Of a stretch of 64,000 nt of DNA, positions 24,212 to 31,648 are shown in pieces; within the stretch, counting starts at the first letter, position 1; each line of letters starts with the position of its first letter. Made by a program: the position numbers and the translations under genes. Origin of the DNA: Olsenella sp. KH3B4 (GTDB lineage Bacteria > Actinomycetota > Coriobacteriia > Coriobacteriales > Atopobiaceae); NCBI GenBank assembly GCA_900111695.1, contig FOHD01000003.1, forward strand, positions 186,001-250,000, given 5' to 3'. The notes beneath the pieces were generated by a model. That model was not told the origin of the DNA. It did no database searches and saw only the letters and a program-made list of their open reading frames with translations.

Positions 24212-24841
24212 GTGATAGACGCAAGCCTTACCAAGTTTCCTAAAGTGACGGTTATTCTCCGTGGATACAACTATGAGCAAGTTCGATGCGTTGTGAGAAG
24301 CATGGTCGGGACCAAGCTCGGAGCCATCGAGGTTGCGATGAATACTCCTGGGGCGGCTCAGATTATTGAAAAGGTCGTCAATGAGTTTGGCGATGAGGTT
24401 CTTGTTGGCGCCGGGACCGTTATTTCCGCGACGCGAGCCAACGCAGCGGTCGAGGCGGGCGCTCGTTTTGCTCTCTCGCCAATCTGCTTTACCGAGGAGA
24501 TCTTTAGCATCTGCAAGGCGAATGGCCTTCTCACCGTTCCCTCTGCGTTCTCGCCCTCTGAGGTCTGGAGCATGTTCGAGATGGGCGCGGATATCGTGAA
24601 GGTCTTCCCCGCAGGCACGCTGGGCCCCAAGTACATCAAGGACATTCAAGCTCCTCTCAACCCCATGCCAATCATGGTTGTGGGCGGCGTGAATGGAGAT
24701 AACTGCCAGGAGTTCTTCGACGAGGGTGCTTCATACGCTGGCATCGGGTCCGGCATCTTCGATCCTAGGCACATCATCGAGATGGATGAGGGTGCTCTCA
24801 AGGCTGATATTGAGGCGTTCGAGCAGAAAGTCCGTTGGTAG
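24212..24841 (+). CDS. KDPG/KDPGal-type aldolase
   Basis: 209 residues from a GTG at 24212 behind AGGGAGG; upstream in-frame TTG at 24185 lacks a site. Conserved blocks: VTVILRGYN, GAIEVAMNTPGA (catalytic Glu), VGAGTV, ALSPICF, GADIVKVFPAGTLGPKYIKDIQAPL (Schiff-base Lys near 130), VGGVNGDN, AGIGSGIF. The family cleaves 2-keto-3-deoxy-6-phospho-gluconate or -galactonate to pyruvate and glyceraldehyde-3-phosphate. Neighbouring galactonate dehydratase points to the galacto substrate. First gene of the PTS operon. Confidence 0.9.
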   Translation: MIDASLTKFPKVTVILRGYNYEQVRCVVRSMVGTKLGAIEVAMNTPGAAQIIEKVVNEFGDEVLVGAGTVISATRANAAVEAGARFALSPICFTEEIFSICKANGLLTVPSAFSPSEVWSMFEMGADIVKVFPAGTLGPKYIKDIQAPLNPMPIMVVGGVNGDNCQEFFDEGASYAGIGSGIFDPRHIIEMDEGALKADIEAFEQKVRW

Positions 24842-24867
24842 CGGGCGCAGAGAGGATTGACTCCGGT

Positions 24868-25314
24868 ATGTCTCTCAATCTCTATCCAGAAGATATTCTC
24901 CTTCGCATCGATGCCGATAGCTGCGAGGAAGTACTACATCTTGCTTCCTCCCATCTGCTCGGAGAGGGAAAAGTCAAGCAATCTTATGAAGAACACCTCT
25001 TGGCTCGAGAGGAGGATTATCCGACCGGTCTTGCGCTCGGCGGGATAAACGTTGCAATTCCCCATACCGATTATCAATACGCCAATACCACTCAACTGCT
25101 GGTTGCAACGCTCGCCAAGCCAGTCATGTGGCACAACATGGAGGACTCTGATGAGTTGATTCCGGTAAGCGTGGTAGTTCTTTCCGTGTTTGATAAGCCT
25201 GAGCACCAGCTTGAAGCCCTTCAGCAAATCATGGGCGTCTTGCAAAAACAGGAACTCGTTGCGCAAATCGTTGATGCCGATTCTGCGCAACAGGTAATAG
25301 AGCTTTTCAATTAG
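24868..25314 (+). CDS. PTS EIIA component (fructose/galactitol type)
   Basis: 148 residues from the ATG at 24868; an in-frame TTG at 24835 overlapping the aldolase stop is a less likely start. Phosphorylated His near residue 65 in NVAIPHTDYQYA, typical of EIIA of the mannitol-fructose/galactitol class; LLGEGKVKQSYEEHLLAREEDYPTG and DKPEHQLEALQQIMGVLQ are the family blocks. It passes phosphate from HPr to EIIB encoded 13 bp downstream. Operon with aldolase. Confidence 0.9.
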   Translation: MSLNLYPEDILLRIDADSCEEVLHLASSHLLGEGKVKQSYEEHLLAREEDYPTGLALGGINVAIPHTDYQYANTTQLLVATLAKPVMWHNMEDSDELIPVSVVVLSVFDKPEHQLEALQQIMGVLQKQELVAQIVDADSAQQVIELFN

Positions 25315-25327
25315 GAAGGGTTAGAGC

Positions 25328-25627
25328 ATGGAGAAGAAGACGGTTATCGTGTGCTGCGCCTCATCGATGATTACGTCGACCATGGCGGTTGCCAAGGTGA
25401 AGGAAATTGCTGCTGCTTGCGGTGCACCTGAGCCTCGCATTATTCAGTGCAAGTTCTCCGAGGTTCAGGGAAACCTCGCTTCTAATCAGGTCGACTTTAT
25501 TGTTCCTACTGGCAAGCTCAAGGGTGTTGAGACGGGGGATGTGCCTGTAATTAAGGGGACAGCCTTTGTTACTGGTGTCGGCGAAGACAAGGCAAAGGCC
25601 GAGATTGAGGCTCAGCTTAAGGCATAA
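25328..25627 (+). CDS. PTS EIIB component, galactitol family
   Basis: 99 residues. VIVCCASSMITSTMAVAKVKE has the P-loop with the phosphorylated Cys (C9 or C10, C10 preferred by alignment to GatB). Small soluble Rossmann-like domain, end KAEIEAQLKA. Between EIIA and EIIC genes with short spacings; GAAGGGTTAGAGC precedes the ATG. It transfers phosphate to the sugar during import. Confidence 0.9.
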   Translation: MEKKTVIVCCASSMITSTMAVAKVKEIAAACGAPEPRIIQCKFSEVQGNLASNQVDFIVPTGKLKGVETGDVPVIKGTAFVTGVGEDKAKAEIEAQLKA

Positions 25628-25657
25628 GTGTTACTTGCAAACTAGGAGGTAGAGGCA

Positions 25658-26926
25658 ATGGACTTCGTGGTAACCGGTCTCCAAACAATCGCTTCGATGG
25701 GCCCCATGGTCATGATGCCAATCATCATTCTGGTCCTCGGACTTATCTTCCGTGTGAAAATCAATGTTTTGCTGAAGTCTGCCCTGCTCGTAGGTATTGG
25801 TTTTGCGGGCGTCAACATGGTAATCAACTGGTTTGTCGCCCAGGTTGCAGGTTCCGTAACCAACATGGTCTCGAACTGGGGAATTCAGACCTCTATCATG
25901 GATGTGGGATGGCCTGCTAGAGCTGCAGCAACATGGGCATTCCCTCTTGCCGCAATCGTTGTCTTTGTCGTTCTCGGTGTAAACGCCCTGATGCTTATTA
26001 CCAAGACCACAAAGACCGTCATGGTCGACTTCTGGTCGTACAACCATTTCATCTTTACGGGGGCTCTTGTTTGGTATGCGACAAACGGCAACCCTTGGAT
26101 TTCTATCATCGCGTCTGCAATCGACTTCATCATCACGATTAAGATTGCTGACTGGACCACTCCCGTTGTCGAGGACTATTTCGAGCTCGAGGGTGTCAAC
26201 TTCCCGACTTCAAACTCTGCAATCTGGGCTCCTGTTGCATATGTTTTGAACAAGCTTTGGGATGCTATTCCGGGCATCAACAAGATTGACATCAATCCGA
26301 AGGGTGTCCAGGAGAAGTTTGGTTTCGTAGGTGAGCCGATGTTCATGGGATTCATCATCGGTGCTGCTATCGGTCTTCTGGCGGGCGACTCGATTGACAA
26401 GGTCCTTATCGTTGCCATGAGCACTTCCGCAACGATGGTTCTGACTCCCAAGATGATGCAGATTCTTATGGAGGGTCTCCTCCCGTTCGCAAACGCTGTC
26501 AAAGAGATCCTTCAGAAGCGTTTCCCTGGTACCGACTTCGTCATGGGCATCGATGCTGCCCTGACCGTTGCTAATGAGTCCGCTATCACGGTCGGAATCA
26601 TCATGGTTCCTATCACGCTCCTCCTCGCGGCAGTCCTGCCTGGCAACAAGCTCCTCCCCATCGCCGATATTGCCTATCAGGCGATGTGGCTCGCCGCATG
26701 GCCGGTTGCGTTTGGAAAGGGCAATATCTTCCGCGGTATCCTCTCCACGACCATAATTACTTGCATCGTGCTGTGGATTGCTACCGCCCTCGCGCCCGTT
26801 CACACCCAGCTCGCAATTGCCGGTGGCTTCGTACTGCCGGATGGCATGCAGTTCATCTCCACTGAGGATGCAGGAGAGCACCTTATTGGCTTCTGCCTCC
26901 AGTGGCTTGCGGGCTTCTTGGCCTAG
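25658..26926 (+). CDS. PTS EIIC component, galactitol family (GatC-like)
   Basis: 422 residues with about ten membrane segments; GMPLVMMPIIILVLGLIF-like first helix, and the PMVMMPIIILVLG, GVNMVINWFVAQV, FVGEPMFMGF and FPGTDFVMGIDAALTVANESAITVG regions match the GatC/SgcC family. GATG start after AGGAGG. Family substrates are galactitol and related polyols or sugar acids; with galactonate dehydratase and a KDPGal-type aldolase next door, a sugar acid or its lactone is the likely cargo here. Confidence 0.9.
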   Translation: MDFVVTGLQTIASMGPMVMMPIIILVLGLIFRVKINVLLKSALLVGIGFAGVNMVINWFVAQVAGSVTNMVSNWGIQTSIMDVGWPARAAATWAFPLAAIVVFVVLGVNALMLITKTTKTVMVDFWSYNHFIFTGALVWYATNGNPWISIIASAIDFIITIKIADWTTPVVEDYFELEGVNFPTSNSAIWAPVAYVLNKLWDAIPGINKIDINPKGVQEKFGFVGEPMFMGFIIGAAIGLLAGDSIDKVLIVAMSTSATMVLTPKMMQILMEGLLPFANAVKEILQKRFPGTDFVMGIDAALTVANESAITVGIIMVPITLLLAAVLPGNKLLPIADIAYQAMWLAAWPVAFGKGNIFRGILSTTIITCIVLWIATALAPVHTQLAIAGGFVLPDGMQFISTEDAGEHLIGFCLQWLAGFLA

Positions 26927-27009
26927 TTCATTGCATGAACAGTGTCTATACGAGGGGTGGGGCATAATGCTCTGCCCCTCTCTCTTCCCACCGATAAGTT
27001 AGGACGGCA

Positions 27010-28155
27010 ATGAAGGTTACCGAAGTACAGATTTACGAGGTCAAGCCGAGGTGGATATTTTGCAAAGTTGACACCGACGAAGGCGTCAGTGGATGGGGCG
27101 AGATGGTGTCTGGCACCAAGACACAAACAGTTGTCGAAGGTGCCAAAGAGCTTTCGGAAAGAATCGTCGGTCGCGACCCATTCGAGATCGAAAGACTCTG
27201 GCAAGAGCTGCACAGGTCCTTCTTTCGTGGCGGTCCCATCAACGGGACGATAATCTCTGGACTCGAGATGGCCCTCTGGGACATCAAGGGCAAGGCGTTT
27301 GGTGTTCCAGTGTGGCAACTGCTGGGAGGTAAGGCGCGTGACCGCGTGCGAGTTTATTCGTGGATTGGCGGTGATCGCCCCGCAGATGTCGCAAAAGGAG
27401 CTAAGGATAGACTTGAAAAAGGTTTCCGTGCTGTGAAGATGAACGCTACCGAGGAGCTTCATTACGTTGACACCTATGACAAAGTCCAGCAAGTTGTTGA
27501 CAGGGTGGAGTCTATCCGAAGCGCATGTGGGAACGAAATTGAAATAGGTATCGATTTTCACGGGCGCGTTCACAGACCTATGGCAAAGGTGCTTGCGCAT
27601 GCCCTCGTTCCTTACCATCCCATGTTTATTGAGGAGCCTGTACTGCCTGAGAACTGGGAATCATTTGACGACATAGCTCGCGAGGCGCCCATCCCAATTG
27701 CAACGGGGGAGCGCCTGTACTCACGTTGGGAGTTCAAGCGCCTATTTGCCCAGGGGGCGGTCGACATCATTCAGCCGGACGTCTCCCTCTGTGGAGGCAT
27801 TCTTGAGATGCGTAAGATAATCGCAATGGCCGAGGCATTTGATATGGCGGCCGCGCCACACGCTCCCTATGGACCAATCGCCCTCGCCGCAACTCTTCAG
27901 GTTGACGCATGTTCACCCAATGTGTTTATCCAGGAGCAGAGCCTTGGAATTCACTACAACCAGGGGTTTGACCTCCTTGACTTTGTTAAGAACAAAGAGA
28001 TCTTTCAGTACTCAGACGGATATGTTGACGTTCCAAGCAAGCCTGGACTAGGACTTGAAATTGATGAGGAGAAGGTTAAGGGGGTATCTGCCGAAGGGCT
28101 CGTGTGGAGAAACCCTAGCTGGAAAAATTACGATGGCACCATTGCGGAGTGGTAG
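27010..28155 (+). CDS. dgoD: D-galactonate dehydratase (enolase superfamily)
   Basis: 381 residues, full length for DgoD. MKVTEVQIYEVKPRWIF start, GTIISGLEMALWDIKGKAFGVPVWQLLGG lid block, YSWIGGDRPADVA, GFRAVKMN, then FIEEPVLPENWE, IATGERLYSRWEFK and QPDVSLCGG (metal-binding acids), APHAPYGPIALAATLQVD with the catalytic His, FIQEQSLGIHYN, and the C-terminal WKNYDGTIAEW typical of DgoD. It removes water from D-galactonate to give 2-keto-3-deoxygalactonate. The usual APHCPLGP is APHAPYGP, which is worth noting. ATG after AGGACGG; 84 bp after gatC-like gene. Confidence 0.88.
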   Translation: MKVTEVQIYEVKPRWIFCKVDTDEGVSGWGEMVSGTKTQTVVEGAKELSERIVGRDPFEIERLWQELHRSFFRGGPINGTIISGLEMALWDIKGKAFGVPVWQLLGGKARDRVRVYSWIGGDRPADVAKGAKDRLEKGFRAVKMNATEELHYVDTYDKVQQVVDRVESIRSACGNEIEIGIDFHGRVHRPMAKVLAHALVPYHPMFIEEPVLPENWESFDDIAREAPIPIATGERLYSRWEFKRLFAQGAVDIIQPDVSLCGGILEMRKIIAMAEAFDMAAAPHAPYGPIALAATLQVDACSPNVFIQEQSLGIHYNQGFDLLDFVKNKEIFQYSDGYVDVPSKPGLGLEIDEEKVKGVSAEGLVWRNPSWKNYDGTIAEW

Positions 28156-28158
28156 GGA

Positions 28159-29067
28159 ATGATGATTAACACTGTTCTCGGAGAAGTTTCCCCTCAGGAC
28201 CTAGGAACAACCTACATTCATGAGCATCTGTACGTCTCACCAGACGAGCTTGCACGCTACTATGATTACACTCTTGACGTGCCATCGAAAAGTATCGAGG
28301 AAGCCAAACTTTTCAAGGCTGCGGGTGGCCGCACGATTGTGGACATGACGCCTCTGGCGTATGGTCGCAACCCTGAAGCTCTCCGCTTTATTTCCCAACA
28401 CGCTGGTATCAATGTACTGTGCATCACGGGGTTTCACAAGGATTTGTGGCTTCCTCGTTGGTTTGATAACTTATCTGATGAAGAAATCTCGTGTGAGCTT
28501 ACGCGTGAGATTGAAGATGGAATAGGCTTCTCAAAGGTCAAGCCCTCTGCAGTGAAGATCGGTACTTCCCTGGGTAAAGTAACGGAGCGGGAGAAGCGTG
28601 CAATTAGAATTGCTACTCCGGTTGCCCTGAGGCACCACCTACCAATCATTACGCACTGTGACAAGGGTACGATGGGCCTTGAGCAGCTCGATTTGCTCGA
28701 AGCTCAGGGTATGGATTTGTCTCATGTATGTCTCTCGCACACAGATCTCACCTTGGATTCTGCCTATATGAAATCCCTCATGAGCAGGGGGGCGTTCCTC
28801 TCTTTCGATCACGTCGGAAGGGACCTTAGCGCACGCGATGCTAATCGCGTGCGGATATTAAAGGACCTCATCACTTCAGGATTCGGAGACCAAATCTGTC
28901 TGGCGGGAGACATGGGCAAGAAGAACTATTTCAAGTCGTATGGTGGTGCACCTGGCCTCGATTACATCCTCACAGACTTGAAAGAGTATCTCCTGGATGA
29001 GATTGGCGAAGAGGACTATTGGAAGATGTTGATAGACAACCCCCGGAATGTCCTCGATTGGTCCTAA
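28159..29067 (+). CDS. phosphotriesterase-family (PTE/PHP-like) lactonase
   Basis: 302 residues; starts ATGATG just 3 bases after dgoD stop. Binuclear-metal ligands are visible: HEH motif at H21/H23, a bridging Lys133 in PSAVKIGTS, His in IITHCDKG, His in CLSHTD, and Asp in CLAGDMGKK. This fold hydrolyses phosphotriesters, but the bacterial PTE-homology group tied to sugar operons hydrolyses sugar lactones or lactone phosphates. In this operon a galactonolactone (or its phosphate) is the natural guess, not shown by sequence. Confidence 0.85.
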   Translation: MMINTVLGEVSPQDLGTTYIHEHLYVSPDELARYYDYTLDVPSKSIEEAKLFKAAGGRTIVDMTPLAYGRNPEALRFISQHAGINVLCITGFHKDLWLPRWFDNLSDEEISCELTREIEDGIGFSKVKPSAVKIGTSLGKVTEREKRAIRIATPVALRHHLPIITHCDKGTMGLEQLDLLEAQGMDLSHVCLSHTDLTLDSAYMKSLMSRGAFLSFDHVGRDLSARDANRVRILKDLITSGFGDQICLAGDMGKKNYFKSYGGAPGLDYILTDLKEYLLDEIGEEDYWKMLIDNPRNVLDWS

Positions 29068-29129
29068 CGAAATTGGATAGGGGAATTTAGACCTCTATCC
29101 TTACCACACAACAGGAAAGGCAATACACT

Positions 29130-30770
29130 ATGCAACGCAAGATCGATCAGCTCGAGCCCTTCCAGCGCGCCATCTCAAAGGCACACCTTGCAGCTGCGGG
29201 CATTTCTATTGATTCGCTCGAGGATCCGAACAAGCCGCTTATTGCGATTGCAAACAGCTGGAATGAGGTTTGCCCCGGCCACGAGCCGCTCCGACAGCTT
29301 GCCGCGGAAGCTAAGAAGGGCGTGCTTGAGGCCGGTGGAGAGCCTATAGAGTTCAACACTATCGGAATGTGCGATGGAGTTGCCCAGGGCCATCCCGGCA
29401 TGAGGTACTGCCTGCCGCATCGTGATCTCATTACCGATTCTTGCGAGGCCATGATCGTCGGCGAGGGGGTCTTTGACGGCGTGGTCTACATGGGCTCGTG
29501 CGACAAGATTATCCCTGGCATGCTCAATGCCGCCGCACGAATCAATCTTCCCTCGGCAATTGTCACCGCTGGCCCCTGCTATGACGAGATAAAGCCCTCT
29601 GAATCCAAGGCGCTTCGTGCGGCGTTCTTGCGCGGGGAAGCAACAGAACGCGATGTAATCGAGGGAACGCTCAGATACTACACGGGCCCAGGCATCTGCC
29701 CGTTTTTGGGTACCGCAAACACCATGGGATGCATCCCGGAGGCTCTCGGCATGATGCTTCCATATGGTGCCCTCTGGCCAAGCTCTACTAGCCAGCGAAG
29801 GTTCAGCGCTCGACAGACCGGCGCACGCGTCGTTGACCTTGTCCGCAGGGGAATCCGGCCCTCTGATATCATGACCCAAGCGGCACTTGACAACGCGGTA
29901 ACGCTCCTTGCCTCTATCGGCGGTTCACTCAATGCCTTGGTGCATCTTCCTGCCCTTGCGCACGAACTCGGCCTTGAGGTCACTTGGGATAAAGTTGCCG
30001 ATATCACCAGCCACACTCCTGTTGTTTGCAATGTGGTGCCCAATGGTGATATCAGCTGCATCAATCTCTATAAGGCAGGCGGTGTTCCTGCTGTGCTCAA
30101 GACTATTGAGGGCGATCTTGACACCACGGTCATGACTGTGACGGGGCAGACTCTCGGCGAGAACCTAGACAAGGACGTACCTGTCGACCGCTCCGTCATC
30201 CGAACTCAAGATGACCCTGGCTCGGTCTGCAACGGAATACAAGTGCTCTACGGAAATCTCGCTCCCGAGGGGGCTCTTGTCAAGACGAGTGCCGTTCCAG
30301 CCGAGCAGCATGTTTGGACGGGAAAGGCCCAGGTCTTCGAATCCGAAGAGGAAGCATTTGCTGCTTATAACGCGCACACAATCAAACCTGGAACTGGCGT
30401 TGTAGTGCGCTACGAGGGCCCCAAGGGAGGCCCGGGCATGAAGGAGCTACACCGAGTCACCGAGATCATGAAGGGCATTCCCAACTCGGCAGTCATTACG
30501 GATGGCCGTTTCTCTGGTGCGTCGGGTGGACTTTCCGTAGGATATCTCTGCCCCGAGGCGTTCGAGGGTGGCGCGATTGCTCTCGTAAAGAATGGCGATG
30601 AGATTCACGTTGACCTAACCAAGAACCTCATTGAGCTGCACGTCTCTGATGCGGAGCTCGAGAAGCGTCGTGCTTCGTGGAAGCCGGTCATTCACGAGAA
30701 TGGAGGACACCTGCTTGAGCGTTATTCGAAGCAGGTGGCTTCTGCAAAGACTGGTGCCGTGTTGAGCTAA
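29130..30770 (+). CDS. IlvD/Edd-family dehydratase
   Basis: 546 residues. Fe-S cysteines appear at C81 (GMCDGVAQGHPGMRY), C124 (MGSCDKIIPGML) and C201 (TANTMGC). The C-terminal catalytic barrel has GPKGGPGMKE and TDGRFSGASGG. Family members are dihydroxy-acid dehydratase (IlvD), 6-phosphogluconate dehydratase (Edd) and sugar-acid dehydratases. As the last gene of a PTS/aldolase operon a sugar-acid or phosphosugar-acid substrate is more likely than branched-chain amino acid synthesis. Having both DgoD and an IlvD/Edd enzyme is unusual. AGGAAAGG precedes the ATG. Confidence 0.88.
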   Translation: MQRKIDQLEPFQRAISKAHLAAAGISIDSLEDPNKPLIAIANSWNEVCPGHEPLRQLAAEAKKGVLEAGGEPIEFNTIGMCDGVAQGHPGMRYCLPHRDLITDSCEAMIVGEGVFDGVVYMGSCDKIIPGMLNAAARINLPSAIVTAGPCYDEIKPSESKALRAAFLRGEATERDVIEGTLRYYTGPGICPFLGTANTMGCIPEALGMMLPYGALWPSSTSQRRFSARQTGARVVDLVRRGIRPSDIMTQAALDNAVTLLASIGGSLNALVHLPALAHELGLEVTWDKVADITSHTPVVCNVVPNGDISCINLYKAGGVPAVLKTIEGDLDTTVMTVTGQTLGENLDKDVPVDRSVIRTQDDPGSVCNGIQVLYGNLAPEGALVKTSAVPAEQHVWTGKAQVFESEEEAFAAYNAHTIKPGTGVVVRYEGPKGGPGMKELHRVTEIMKGIPNSAVITDGRFSGASGGLSVGYLCPEAFEGGAIALVKNGDEIHVDLTKNLIELHVSDAELEKRRASWKPVIHENGGHLLERYSKQVASAKTGAVLS

Positions 30771-30778
30771 CTATCGCG

Positions 30779-30802
30779 ATTCCCAGCTGGGAATTCCTTT
30801 TT
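30779..30802 (+). terminator. terminator of the sugar-acid operon
   Basis: ATTCCCAGCTGGGAAT is a perfect 16-bp palindrome followed by TCCTTTTT, nine bases after the dehydratase stop. Confidence 0.65.
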
Positions 30803-30862
30803 GGGCACCGCTCGGCTCTTTGTTCCGTCCGGTGCCCTCATTATTAAACCAAGGATTTCAGT

Positions 30863-30899
30863 GCCACGCCTTCTCTGACGTTCTCAGGGAAGGCGTGGC
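30863..30899. terminator. strong hairpin in the spacer after the operon
   Basis: GCCACGCCTTC and GAAGGCGTGGC pair over 11 bp; inner CTGA/TCAG can also pair. No T-run, so it may be a structured remnant rather than a terminator. Confidence 0.45.
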
Positions 30900-30983
30900 T
30901 GCAGATGTTCGTCGTGTTGGCGACCCTACTGTTGTCGACACGCTCGTTAGTGCCTGTTGCTCCGGAAGTGGGACCCACCGTCG

Positions 30984-31196
30984 TCAACGGGAAGTAGTGG
31001 TTGAGAGGGTCTTGTCAAACCCTAGAGCTGCGAGGAGCCGTGCCTGCCTGTACATATTGCAGGTGGCGGGTTTAACATCCGGGGAGGCGATGCGTGCCTA
31101 CCGCCACGAGTCGACGTACTCGGCAAGCGTGAGGCTAGGCGTGTCCCGCGTGGCCTTCCGGTACAGTTTGGCCTCGTGCTTATCCGTAATCCGTCC
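30984..31196 (-). pseudogene. decayed tyrosine-integrase fragment (core-binding domain)
   Basis: One minus-strand frame reads LYRKATRDTPSLTLAEYVDSWR, stop, then ARIASPDVKPATCNMYRQARLL and AALGFDKTLSTTTSR, stop (here quoted in parts). TLAEY-x-x-x-W followed by K-x-A-T-x-x-x-Y is the typical SAM-like core-binding domain of tyrosine recombinases. There is one internal stop (31098-31100), and the catalytic domain is absent. The surrounding 30771-31648 holds no intact gene. Confidence 0.4.
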
Positions 31197-31326
31197 TCGC
31201 ACCAGTCATCGGTCCCGGTGCGGTACGTGCGAGCGAGTACTAATAATTGTCGGCGTTGGGGTTCATCCCAATCTCGAAGCACCTGTGCAGCCGTCTCCCG
31301 CTGCGCATGCGAATAGTGCTTGCGTT

Positions 31327-31359
31327 GCGGGATTGAGTTGCCGGGCAACTCAATCCCGC
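31327..31359. repeat. palindromic element, short form, perfect
   Basis: Arms GCGGGATTGAGTTGCC and GGCAACTCAATCCCGC are exact complements around one G (33 bp). The short form recurs at 36358-36390 with one mismatch, and a degenerate half (GCCCGGCAACTCAGTCCCGC) near 31494-31513. Not adjacent to an intact gene. Confidence 0.85.
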
Positions 31360-31648
31360 GGTGGCAAAAGCGCACACGAAAACAATCCCTGGCACTTCTC
31401 GGCGGCGTTTTCCCAGGAAGTCGCTGACACCCATCGTTTTCGCGTGCGTTTTTCCCGAGAAACGCGCGCACTACCCTTTCATGCAACTTTTCTGCCCGGC
31501 AACTCAGTCCCGCGAACCCCGCGGCGATGACCCCGCAGCGTGTCCATACCCCCATCGATAGCAATGAAGCTGAAATGGAGAAGACCTAGTATGGTTTCGC
31601 GTTTCTGATTTGGTTGGAATGGCAAAACGGTAAGGGCGTGGTTGAGAG

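Noticed and set aside
30820..31530. 236-residue plus-strand frame after the sugar operon
   Set aside because: No ribosome site or family features; the minus-strand frame carries integrase-like motifs instead, and repeats interrupt it.
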